From the NCBI GenBank assembly GCA_963675575.1, contig OY776378.1, positions 248,001-312,000 of the forward strand: 64,000 nt of DNA, in the 5' to 3' direction. How positions within the stretch are numbered: the first letter of the stretch is position 1; every line of letters starts with the position of its first letter. The notes beneath the pieces were generated by a model that made no database searches, was not told the DNA's origin, and worked only from the letters and a program-made list of their open reading frames with translations. Origin of the DNA: JAGLOK01 sp963675575. GTDB lineage: Bacteria > Bacillota > Clostridia > Christensenellales > UMGS416. Of this stretch, positions 9,545 through 17,929 are shown piece by piece. The position numbers and the translations under genes are program-made.

Positions 9545-10159
9545 ATGAAGAGTTTTAAAGATTCGACAATCATGAATAAATTGGATATATTTAAAAAAAA
9601 GCATCCAAAACTTTCAAAGTTTATTTTTCAGTTCATGAAATTTTATTTATTCTCTATTTTAGTGACTATATTGCAATATTTATTGCTAACTTTTTTACCG
9701 AAATTGATTTATTCGGTGACAGATTGGTCTCAGATATCGTGTCAGCTAATTCATGTAAAATTTTGGATTGTTGATACGTTTGTGTTTAACTACCCGGTCA
9801 CAGGTGATGCAACCGGCGGATTAGGCTATTTTATAGCTTTCTCTGCGACTTTGTTTATTGCTCAGTGTGTCAATTTCCCTTTGCAAAGGAATGTAACATT
9901 TAAGTCCAAAGGCAATGTGGCATATCAAATTATGTGGTATTTTATAGCTTGGGTTACAATTACACTTGTGGCTAGCTTGTTATTATCCATATATGTACCA
10001 ATATTGAAAACATATTTTGCACCTGCGGCATACAATATTATCATTACAGTAGTTAACGGGGGAGTGCAAATGGTTATTTATTTCCCGATTTTTAAAATTA
10101 TTTTCCCTGAAGGGCAAAAAACAAAAGAGAAGGATATTACAACAAGAAAAGAGCAATGA
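9545..10159 (+). CDS. GtrA-like multi-spanning membrane protein
   Basis: A 204-residue integral membrane protein with about four hydrophobic segments (about 30-52, 88-108, 127-148, 160-182) and a charged tail. The segment NFPLQRNVTFKSK resembles the NF-x2-NR-x-WTF motif of GtrA/DPMS-associated proteins, which are thought to help move lipid-linked sugars across the membrane or anchor glycosyltransferases. I chose the ATG at 9545 rather than 9539 because AAGGGG (9531-9536) is then 8 bases away. The GH2 gene follows one base after its stop, so the two form an operon, with the LytTR-type operator at 9316-9345 upstream. The family call is moderate; the role with a GH2 enzyme is unclear. Confidence 0.65.
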   Translation: MKSFKDSTIMNKLDIFKKKHPKLSKFIFQFMKFYLFSILVTILQYLLLTFLPKLIYSVTDWSQISCQLIHVKFWIVDTFVFNYPVTGDATGGLGYFIAFSATLFIAQCVNFPLQRNVTFKSKGNVAYQIMWYFIAWVTITLVASLLLSIYVPILKTYFAPAAYNIIITVVNGGVQMVIYFPIFKIIFPEGQKTKEKDITTRKEQ

Positions 10160-10160
10160 G

Positions 10161-12533
10161 ATGAAAAAGTTTAATTTTAATGATAATTGGTATTATGGAC
10201 ATTTGGAGGACAATGACAGAACGCAAGTTGTGCTGCCTCACGATGCAATGCTAGCCGAAAAAAGGACGCCCGATAGCTTGGGAGGACTAAATGTCGCCTG
10301 GTTTGAAGGGCATGATTATTGGTATGAGAAGGAATTTGAGGCTAATAATGAACTTTTAACCAATAATGCTGTATTGGAGTTTGAAGGGGTATACCAAAAC
10401 GCCGAAGTATATTTAAATGGCGAAAAAGTGGCGCAAAGACCATATGGATACAGCAATTTTTATGCGGATTTAACAGCAAATATCACGGAAGGCAATAATT
10501 TAGTTAGGGTAATTGTGAAGAATTCTGACCAGCCAAACAGCAGATGGTACTCGGGGGCGGGTATATACAGGCCTGTGAATATGTATTTGTTGCCTAAAAA
10601 TCATATTGAAATAAACGGCGTTAAAATCAAAACATTGGATTACTCTAAAGGTGAAATTGAGATAAATATTAAAACAAATACTCCAGGGTGGGCAAAAATA
10701 GATATTTTAGATGAAGAATACGTGGTTTTATCTAGGGTGTGTCATCTTGAAGGTGATACGAGTATAGTTTTAAAAGTGCCTGATGCGAAGCTTTGGTCAC
10801 CTGAATCCCCTTATTTGTACACCTGTAGGGTAATGTTTTCTGATGACGAGCAGACAGAGATATTCGGGATAAGAACTATTGAGTGTGATGCTGAAAACGG
10901 CTTTCGTATAAACGGAAAAAGGATAGTTTTAAAGGGGGCGTGTATCCATCACGATAACGGCCTACTTGGTGCCTGCGCATACGCATATGCAGAAAAGAGG
11001 AAGGTAAAGCTGCTTAAACAAGCAGGGTATAATGCTATACGTTCGGCACATAACCCTTGTTCCAAAGCACTGCTAGCGGCTTGCGATGAAACTGGAATGC
11101 TGGTGATGGATGAGCTTGTCGACTGTTGGTATATCCATAAAACTAAATATGATTATGTAAATCATTTTGAAAAATGGTGGCAAAAAGACCTAAAAAGCAT
11201 GGTTGACAAGGACTTTAACCATCCTTCAGTAATAATGTATTCCACCGGAAATGAAGTTTCTGAAACAGCTCAAAAAAGAGGTATAGAGTTAACGGGGCAT
11301 ATGACTGATTATTTGCATAGCTTAGATGACAGTCGCCCAGTTACTTGTGGTGTGAATTTATTTTTTAACTATTTAAGCTCATTGGGATTTGGCGTCTATT
11401 CCGATGAAAAAGCAGAAAAAGAGTCTCAAAATGCAAAAAAAGGCGGAAAAAAGAAAAAAGCCGTAGGCAGTGAATTTTTCAATAATTTAGCCGGCATGCT
11501 GGGAGACAAAACGATGAAATTGGGAGCAGCATTGCATGGCAGTGATGTGAAAACAAGAGACGCTTTTAAAAATATGGATGTTGCAGGATATAATTATGGC
11601 ATTTTAAGATATAAAAAAGATGTAAATAAATACCCTGACAGAGTAATACTTGGAAGTGAAACTTTTTGCAAAGATGCATATGCTTTCATGAAACTGTCCA
11701 AGCAACATACTTCTATTATCGGTGACTTTGTGTGGGCTGGCATGGATTATTTGGGTGAAGCCGGAATAGGCTCGCAAGAGTATAAGGACTATGCTAAAGA
11801 TTTTTCATCCGGTGTGGGCTGGATTAGCGCAGGTAGCGGAAGAATAGATCTAACAGGCAAAGAGTTGGCAGAGGCTTCTTATACAAAAGTTGCATTTGGA
11901 ATAGATCCTATACATATCGCTGTAGTACCAGTTGATAATTACAAAAACCCACACTCGCCATCGGCATGGAAGATGACAAACGCAAGGTGCAGCTGGTCAT
12001 GGAACGGATGTGACGGAAATCCTACTATGGTTGAAGTATATGCAAAAGCACATAAAATTCAATTGTATGTGAACAATAAATTGGTAGGCGAAAAAAAATG
12101 TGGGGAAAATTGCAGAACATATTTTAAAACAAAATACCATGCGGGAGAAATAAAAGCAGTTGCATATGATGAAAATGGGCACTTGCTTGCTTCGGAAACT
12201 CTAAAAACGGCAGGTGAAAAGACAGTTCTGGGAATTTATCCAGAAGAACTTGAAATAAAAAAAGAAGAACTCGCATATATTAGGTTTAAATATACAGATA
12301 AATGTGGCATATTAAAGCCGCTGTCTAGAGGAAAAATCCACCTAACCGTAGAAGGAGGTAAGCTAATTGGATTCGGGCACGCTTGCCCATATAATGAGGA
12401 CGGCTATCTTAATAATTTTTCCGATACCTATTATGGCGAAGCGCTTGCAATAGTTAAACCTGAAAGCGAAAGTATCAAAATACATGCGACAAGTCAGTAC
12501 GGCAGCGAAATTGCGGAGGTTAAAGTTAAATAA
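10161..12533 (+). CDS. GH2 family glycoside hydrolase (beta-galactosidase/glucuronidase-like)
   Basis: A 790-residue enzyme with no signal peptide, so probably cytoplasmic. An N-terminal sugar-binding jelly roll (NDNWYYG near 6, WYSGAGIYRPV near 133) and an Ig-like domain lead into the GH2 barrel. There, IRSAHNPCSKALLAACDETGM-like text lies near 294-312, the acid/base Glu is in STGNEVSE near 370, and the nucleophile Glu is in LGSETF near 497. C-terminal Ig-like domains follow. A Lys-rich loop (about residues 415-435, including KKGGKKKKAVG) interrupts the barrel between the two catalytic Glu residues. GH2 enzymes hydrolyse beta-galactosides, glucuronides or mannosides; which one is not decided here. 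It is co-transcribed with the GtrA-like gene. Confidence 0.88.
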   Translation: MKKFNFNDNWYYGHLEDNDRTQVVLPHDAMLAEKRTPDSLGGLNVAWFEGHDYWYEKEFEANNELLTNNAVLEFEGVYQNAEVYLNGEKVAQRPYGYSNFYADLTANITEGNNLVRVIVKNSDQPNSRWYSGAGIYRPVNMYLLPKNHIEINGVKIKTLDYSKGEIEINIKTNTPGWAKIDILDEEYVVLSRVCHLEGDTSIVLKVPDAKLWSPESPYLYTCRVMFSDDEQTEIFGIRTIECDAENGFRINGKRIVLKGACIHHDNGLLGACAYAYAEKRKVKLLKQAGYNAIRSAHNPCSKALLAACDETGMLVMDELVDCWYIHKTKYDYVNHFEKWWQKDLKSMVDKDFNHPSVIMYSTGNEVSETAQKRGIELTGHMTDYLHSLDDSRPVTCGVNLFFNYLSSLGFGVYSDEKAEKESQNAKKGGKKKKAVGSEFFNNLAGMLGDKTMKLGAALHGSDVKTRDAFKNMDVAGYNYGILRYKKDVNKYPDRVILGSETFCKDAYAFMKLSKQHTSIIGDFVWAGMDYLGEAGIGSQEYKDYAKDFSSGVGWISAGSGRIDLTGKELAEASYTKVAFGIDPIHIAVVPVDNYKNPHSPSAWKMTNARCSWSWNGCDGNPTMVEVYAKAHKIQLYVNNKLVGEKKCGENCRTYFKTKYHAGEIKAVAYDENGHLLASETLKTAGEKTVLGIYPEELEIKKEELAYIRFKYTDKCGILKPLSRGKIHLTVEGGKLIGFGHACPYNEDGYLNNFSDTYYGEALAIVKPESESIKIHATSQYGSEIAEVKVK

Positions 12534-12704
12534 GTTTTTATATTTTTATTAATAGATAATCTTTGTGAATGAACAGCTAAAGGATTGAGGGATTAAAAAT
12601 TATATGATAAGATGGAAAAAGGTAATTTCCAGATGAAAATTCACTATCATTTTCAGGAAAACCCTTAATATATATACTTTTTCTTTTGATTGGAAGTGTA
12701 ATAA

Positions 12705-13412
12705 ATGATTAGAATTGCTATCGTTGAAGACGAAGAGCAAAGTTTTTTGATATTGAAAAAACATATAGAAGAATTTAGTCGAAAAACAGGCTATCAGTTT
12801 TCAAGTTTTTGGTTCAAAGACGGTTTGAACTTTATTAGCGATTACGAGCCGAATTATGATATCGTTTTTATGGACATTAAAATGCCTCATTTGGACGGGA
12901 TGAAAACATCCAAAAAATTGCGAGAATTAGATAAAAATGTTGCATTGATTTTTATTACAAATATGATGCAATACGCAATAAAAGGTTATGAAGTAAATGC
13001 ACTTGATTTTATGTTGAAACCCGTTAAATACTTTGATTTTGAAATGAAAATGGATAAGGCCATTGAATATTTCAACAAAAATCAAGATGATAGCTTTACA
13101 ATCGATGTGGGAGAAGTAAAAATAAAAATCCCAATATCGGAGATTTTATATATCGAAGTTATTAACCATACTTTGATATATCACACTGAAAAAAGTGATT
13201 ATGAAACATATGGGCAATTAAAGAAAATGGAAGAAATATTGAAAAACAAAAATTTTGCTAGGTGCAACAACTGTTATCTGATTAATTTAAGGCATATTAC
13301 AGAAGTTCATTCCAATTATATAATTGTAGGAAAAGATAATATAACGGTAAGTCGCCGTAAGAAAAAAGAGTTTATGGAACTACTTACAAACTATATGGGA
13401 AGTGGCATATAA
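12705..13412 (+). CDS. LytTR-family response regulator (AgrA/ComE-like), pair 2
   Basis: A 235-residue paralogue of the regulator at 3130-3843, colinear over its whole length. The receiver has IVEDEE at 7-12 and phospho-acceptor Asp57 in FMDIKMP. The C-terminal LytTR domain carries the same YIEVINHTLIYHTE strand and a CNNCYLINLRHI segment near the end. Its stop shares one base with the kinase start (TAATG), so the pair is coupled. The LytTR domains of the two pairs are very alike, so cross-binding to the same operators is likely (inference). Confidence 0.9.
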   Translation: MIRIAIVEDEEQSFLILKKHIEEFSRKTGYQFSSFWFKDGLNFISDYEPNYDIVFMDIKMPHLDGMKTSKKLRELDKNVALIFITNMMQYAIKGYEVNALDFMLKPVKYFDFEMKMDKAIEYFNKNQDDSFTIDVGEVKIKIPISEILYIEVINHTLIYHTEKSDYETYGQLKKMEEILKNKNFARCNNCYLINLRHITEVHSNYIIVGKDNITVSRRKKKEFMELLTNYMGSGI

Positions 13413-14713
13413 TGAAAATATTGTTGGTATTGGTTGAGTTTTTTAGGGGATTTCACATACAATTAATAGTTGCGGAACTTATGTTCTGTATGCTTTTAAA
13501 ACCAAGATTGAAGATTTATCAAATAGCATTAGTAATTTCAGCATATTGCGCCATTCCTTTTATAATTCAGTATAAATATTTCTGGGACGGTTTTATGGTG
13601 GGCGATTGGTTCACTTTTGGATTTATTATTATTATGCTGGTATCACTGGGCATAATATGGGTATGTTTTAAAATAAAAACTGTAAAAGAATTGCTGTTTT
13701 ACTGTATAGCGGCAATAGTAGTGCAACATATGGTTTATTCTGTCGGAAGAGCTATAAGCCGGGTATTAAAAATAGAACCGGGCTTATATTTCTATATAGT
13801 AATCGTTGCCACTTTTTTTGTGATATACACTTTGTTCTATTTTATTTTCGTACGACGTTTAAAAAAAGACAATACTGCAGGAGTAAGAAGTGGTTATATT
13901 ATAGCATTTACATTTTTTGCATTTTTCTTTGTATATATACTCAGCTTATGGACAACTACGATGGAAATCCTGACAATCGGTTCGTTTTTGTTTGATTTCT
14001 TTTGTTGCGTTTTGCTTTTATTTCTTCACTTCGGGATGTTTGAGTGGAGCAAAATGGAAAAGGAAAATGAAATAATGAAACATTTATTGCATGTTGAAAA
14101 AGAAAAGCACACGATGTCGGTAGAAAATATTGAGCTGATAAACATGAAATGTCATGATTTGAAATATCAGATTTCAGCATTGAAAAACATCACCAATACT
14201 GAAAAGCAAAAAGAAAGCATTAATGAGTTAGAAAGAGCAACAAAAATCTACGACACATCGGTAAAAACGGATAACGAAACTTTGGATGTATTATTATCGG
14301 AAAGAAGCCTTCAATGGAATAAGTATAATATTAATTTTACCTGCATTGCCGACGGCAGCAAACTGGATTTTATGCAGCCTTCAGACATATATTCTTTGTT
14401 TGGCAATGCTTTAGACAATGCCATAGAAAGTGTAAAAAAGATTGATGATGAAGAAAAGAGAGTTATTAGCCTAAACGTTTTTTCGAAAGGCAACTATGCT
14501 ATCATAAACTTTTCTAATTACTATGAGCATGAATTGGTTTTTGAAAACGGATTGCCGGTTACTACAAAATCAAAAAATGGGCATCATGGATACGGCATGA
14601 AAAGCATTAAATATTTGACCGAAAAATATGGCGGTACGATGTCAATAATAGCTCAAAGTGAGCTAAATGACGTATTTAAATTAAATATTATAATTCCAAT
14701 AAAAAAGAAATAA
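13412..14713 (+). CDS. AgrC-like GHKL-domain sensor histidine kinase, pair 2
   Basis: A 433-residue paralogue of the kinase at 3837-5132, with the same membrane-embedded sensor of about six helices, phospho-acceptor His248 in MKCHDLKYQ, N-box LFGNALDNAIES and G-box HGYGMKSIKYL. The cytoplasmic half is more alike between the copies than the membrane half, consistent with different signals feeding a shared output (inference from comparing the two proteins by eye). The operator at 14772 and lipoprotein GH3 no. 2 follow directly. Confidence 0.9.
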   Translation: MKILLVLVEFFRGFHIQLIVAELMFCMLLKPRLKIYQIALVISAYCAIPFIIQYKYFWDGFMVGDWFTFGFIIIMLVSLGIIWVCFKIKTVKELLFYCIAAIVVQHMVYSVGRAISRVLKIEPGLYFYIVIVATFFVIYTLFYFIFVRRLKKDNTAGVRSGYIIAFTFFAFFFVYILSLWTTTMEILTIGSFLFDFFCCVLLLFLHFGMFEWSKMEKENEIMKHLLHVEKEKHTMSVENIELINMKCHDLKYQISALKNITNTEKQKESINELERATKIYDTSVKTDNETLDVLLSERSLQWNKYNINFTCIADGSKLDFMQPSDIYSLFGNALDNAIESVKKIDDEEKRVISLNVFSKGNYAIINFSNYYEHELVFENGLPVTTKSKNGHHGYGMKSIKYLTEKYGGTMSIIAQSELNDVFKLNIIIPIKKK

Positions 14714-14771
14714 ATTTTACAGAGCTAGTGTGATTTAGCAATTATTTAGTCTAACACTTTCAAGTCTTTCA

Positions 14772-14801
14772 CACTTACGTAAAAACCCTAACCACTTACG
14801 C
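14772..14801 (+). promoter_or_regulatory. LytTR-type operator, site 4 (upstream of lipoprotein GH3 no. 2)
   Basis: CACTTACGT (14772-14780) and CACTTACGC (14793-14801) start 21 bp apart and differ at only one position, the best-matched pair of the four. ATTACA at 14814 and TATAAG at 14840-14845 are candidate -35/-10 elements, at positions similar to site 2. Confidence 0.75.
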
Positions 14802-14921
14802 TATTTATATAAGATTACACAAATATTGTGCTACCATCATATAAGAATAAATATTGTAGCCTACAAGTTTATTTTCCGTACTCACTATTTATTCAGAAAC
14901 ATTAAATATGGAGGTAGAAGA

Positions 14922-17510
14922 ATGAAACCATTACCCAAGAAAATTTTATCCATAATGTTGATGTTACTATTATTGGTAACGGCAATAGGTGGATGTACTA
15001 AGGATGCAGAGCCGACTGAGACAATGGCCCCTGAAGCAACTGCAAAACCTGAGGCAACTGCAACTCCTGAGCCAACAGAAGAACTCGCGGCCTATCCGTT
15101 AGAAGTTGAAACATTGGGCTCCGGGGACGTTATGTGGGAGGAAGTAGACACGCCAGACGGTTGGACTATGGTAACCAACGAAGGCGGAACAACACTAGGG
15201 TATACAAAAGGCTCCGGACTTGAAATCATCCAGGTTGACGGATATGCTTTTAAAGACCTTAATAAAAACAACATGTTAGAACTTTTTGAAGATTGGCGCG
15301 TTGACTATGAATTAAGAGCTGCAAGCATAGTTGAAGAAATATCAACTGAGCAGATGATGGGATTGAAGATGAATCCTTTCGGTTGGGGAAGCGCCAACGT
15401 TGAAGCAGTCGACGATACAACAAAAGCATTATTGGACCTAGGTCTCAGATATGTACGGGCACCCCGTGGCTCGGCTGAAGTATTTGTAGGCTGGAACAAT
15501 TTAATACAAGAATACGTAGAAGGTCTTGATAACGTTTGTATTCCTACGACTTATGTAGCAGACCCATTAGGGGAGAGCGATGTAGTATCAAAATGGCCCG
15601 GCTATCTTGGAGTCGCGGCAAGTTTTGACCCTGAAGTCGCAGCTGAATATGGAAGATTACTGTCAGAGGAATGGCGCGCACTGGGCATTTCAATGAAAAT
15701 TGCCCCACAGATAGACTTGGCTACAGAACCACGATGGAAACGCGCTGACTCAACTTTCGGCGAAGATCCTGCACTAGCTATGGATATGGCCCGTGCTATG
15801 GTTAACGCATGGCAATCATCATATGATGCTGATGGTAATGATTTAGGCTGGGGTGTAGACAGTGTTAATTGTCAGATTAAGCACCTTACCGGTGATGGTG
15901 CAGCTGAGGGTGGACGCGAGTCGCATTCTCTTGATGGAGCATATACTGTATTCCCGGGCGGCCAATTTTATACTCAGCTTATGCCATTTGTTGCATGTCT
16001 GGATTTACCCGGCAAAACTGAAACCGTATCATCGGCTATGACAAACTTCTCTGTTGCCGTTGATGGGAATGGTGATGCAATAGGCGGAGAACGTACCGCA
16101 ACAAGTCACAACGCATGGAAAATCAACACCCTGTGGAGAGGGGTATATGGCTTTGATGGCTATATTTTGACTGATTTCGGAGTTATTTTTAAAGATGAAG
16201 CTGAAAAGACTATAGGTAATAACAGAGCTTCAGGCAGAGCATACGGTGTGGAAGATATGACTCCAGCTGAACGCGAGTTAGGGATGATGGAAGCAGGAAT
16301 CGACGGATTCGGCGGAGAGGGCGATTCTGGACAGCCTGAAATAGATTTAGCTATGGAAGCCTATGCTCTTGGAGTTGAAAAACTTGGTCAGGAAGCAATG
16401 GATGAAATAATGAATGAATCGACCAGAAGAACTATGAAAACTTTATTCAATGTTGGAGTAATGGACAATCCATATCTCAGTAGCGAACATGCCGCAACAG
16501 TTGCAAAGAGCGCTGAAAATCAAGCTGCAGGATTTGCTGCTCAGGTCAAATCTGTTGTAATGCTGAAAAACAGTGGAAATGTTATTGGTTCAGCATCGGC
16601 AGAAAAACAGACTGTATATATTCCATGGAAATATGTAGCTGAACAGCAAGGATGGGGAGGTGTCACTCCTGCATATGTTACTCCGTGTATTGATCTTGAA
16701 ACAGTACGCGAATACTTCAATGTCGTAACAGATAAAATAGCCAGCACACTTACAGGACCTAAGGGTGAAGATGGCAATCCTACGGTTTCACCGGAGGATA
16801 TTGACCGCGCATCAGCGGAAGAAATCGCAACATGTGACTTTGCTCTCGTCAGGATTAAAAGCCCTCAGAATGGAAATCCAACTTCATCATATGGAGTAGA
16901 TAGCAATGATGTACCTGAAGACTATGTTTATAGACCGATTTCACTGCAATATCGTCCATATACAGCAGATTCACAATATGTTCGGTTAGAATCAATTGGT
17001 GGTCAGATAATCGAAAAAGTAGTGCAAGGAACATATGACAAAGAAACTGTATATGAAAAATCAAATACCTCATACTATGGACAAACAGCCATCATAACCA
17101 ATGAGTCGGATTTGGATCTTGTATTGTATGCTGCTTCTGTTGCAGACAAGGTTGTTGTTGCGGCAGACGTTAAAAACACAATGATTTTCTCGGAGTTTGA
17201 GAGCGAAGTCGATTCAATCGTTATTGCTTTCGCTGGTGATCGCGCACCTCTGATTGATGACGCGGCATTCCTTGAGATTATAAGTGGAAAAGTAGAGCCG
17301 TCAGGATTGTTGCCAATGCAGATGCCTAAGGACATGGAAACTGTTGAAAAGCAATATGAAGATGTACCTCGCGATATGGAATGTCATATTGATAGCGAAG
17401 GAAATACATATGACTTTGCTTATGGTTTAAACTGGTCGGGAGTAATTAAAGACGATCGTACAGCTAAGTATGATGTTGCCCCACTTGTGGGAGAAGACCC
17501 GTTTAAATAA
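14922..17510 (+). CDS. GH3 family glycoside hydrolase lipoprotein (no. 2)
   Basis: An 862-residue secreted lipoprotein. A signal sequence ends in a lipobox-like AIGGC (about 21-25), then a linker of repeated EATA/PEPT units. The barrel has IKHLTGDGA (Lys-His near 319-321) and nucleophile candidate Asp418 in ILTDFG. A C-terminal sandwich domain ends in YGLNWSG. I start it at ATG 14922, with GGAGG at 14910-14914; an in-frame upstream extension has no signal sequence or ribosome binding site. It shares long stretches with the protein at 274-2736, including the C-terminal VIKDDRTAKYDV motif, which also survives in the relic at 21362. Site 4 lies upstream, so LytTR control is likely. Confidence 0.88.
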   Translation: MKPLPKKILSIMLMLLLLVTAIGGCTKDAEPTETMAPEATAKPEATATPEPTEELAAYPLEVETLGSGDVMWEEVDTPDGWTMVTNEGGTTLGYTKGSGLEIIQVDGYAFKDLNKNNMLELFEDWRVDYELRAASIVEEISTEQMMGLKMNPFGWGSANVEAVDDTTKALLDLGLRYVRAPRGSAEVFVGWNNLIQEYVEGLDNVCIPTTYVADPLGESDVVSKWPGYLGVAASFDPEVAAEYGRLLSEEWRALGISMKIAPQIDLATEPRWKRADSTFGEDPALAMDMARAMVNAWQSSYDADGNDLGWGVDSVNCQIKHLTGDGAAEGGRESHSLDGAYTVFPGGQFYTQLMPFVACLDLPGKTETVSSAMTNFSVAVDGNGDAIGGERTATSHNAWKINTLWRGVYGFDGYILTDFGVIFKDEAEKTIGNNRASGRAYGVEDMTPAERELGMMEAGIDGFGGEGDSGQPEIDLAMEAYALGVEKLGQEAMDEIMNESTRRTMKTLFNVGVMDNPYLSSEHAATVAKSAENQAAGFAAQVKSVVMLKNSGNVIGSASAEKQTVYIPWKYVAEQQGWGGVTPAYVTPCIDLETVREYFNVVTDKIASTLTGPKGEDGNPTVSPEDIDRASAEEIATCDFALVRIKSPQNGNPTSSYGVDSNDVPEDYVYRPISLQYRPYTADSQYVRLESIGGQIIEKVVQGTYDKETVYEKSNTSYYGQTAIITNESDLDLVLYAASVADKVVVAADVKNTMIFSEFESEVDSIVIAFAGDRAPLIDDAAFLEIISGKVEPSGLLPMQMPKDMETVEKQYEDVPRDMECHIDSEGNTYDFAYGLNWSGVIKDDRTAKYDVAPLVGEDPFK

Positions 17511-17542
17511 ATCTAAGAGTTTCTTATACAACTAGACCAACA

Positions 17543-17589
17543 GCTACCTTTTCTGTAATTGACTTTTTGTTGATTGCAGATCAGGTAGC
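17543..17589 (+). terminator. 3' hairpin of lipoprotein GH3 no. 2
   Basis: GCTACC (17543-17548) pairs with GGTAGC (17584-17589). Inside it TCTGTAATTGAC (17552-17563) pairs fully, with G-U pairs, with GTTGATTGCAGA (17569-17580) around a TTTTT loop. There is no strong U-tract. A related hairpin lies at 21502-21532 behind the GH3 relic, with at least one compensatory pair change, which argues that the structure was maintained. Confidence 0.55.
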
Positions 17590-17895
17590 ATTTATAATAA
17601 CGAGTTCAGAGTTAGTAGTAAAGCAGAAGCATAGAAAAACAAAAGTACTCCAAAGAGGCTGGGTGTATTATTAATTCTAGTATTGGCGTATAAAGATAGT
17701 AATGTAGGATTAATTATCTAGCTTGAGATTTGAGTGCATTTAAAGTTAAAGGAATACACTTTGTTAATTATAGCAACGATTTAAATAGTCAACTCGATTA
17801 TTTGATTAATTTAAAAAACACACACAGCGATTATAATGTAAATATAATTTATTTATGATTATATTGCATAGTGTTAACATAAGGGAAAATAACCA

Positions 17896-17913
17896 TTAGC
17901 CTTTTTTGGCTAA
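17896..17913 (+). promoter_or_regulatory. Hairpin directly before the ribosome binding site of anchored GH3 no. 2
   Basis: TTAGCC (17896-17901) and GGCTAA (17908-17913) form a perfect 6-bp stem with a T6 loop, ending two bases before AGGAGGG. It could tune translation or be a leftover terminator; nothing further shows its role. Confidence 0.4.
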
Positions 17914-17929
17914 CAGGAGGGCGGAAATT

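Larger units (their letters stand above)
17511..17929 (+). other. Intergenic region between lipoprotein GH3 no. 2 and anchored GH3 no. 2
   Basis: 419 bases without a gene. It holds the hairpin at 17543-17589, a TATAAT at 17832-17837 without a good -35, and a leader (about 17866-17888, GTTAACATAAGGG) resembling the one upstream of the gtrA-like gene. A TTAGCC-TTTTTT-GGCTAA hairpin sits right before the ribosome binding site. No paired LytTR repeats were found. Confidence 0.6.

Noticed and set aside
17821..17837. CACACAGCGA next to TATAAT before anchored GH3 no. 2 as a fifth LytTR site
   Set aside because: Only one poor half-site is present; nothing similar lies 21 bp away, and it is too close to the -10 to match the other sites.
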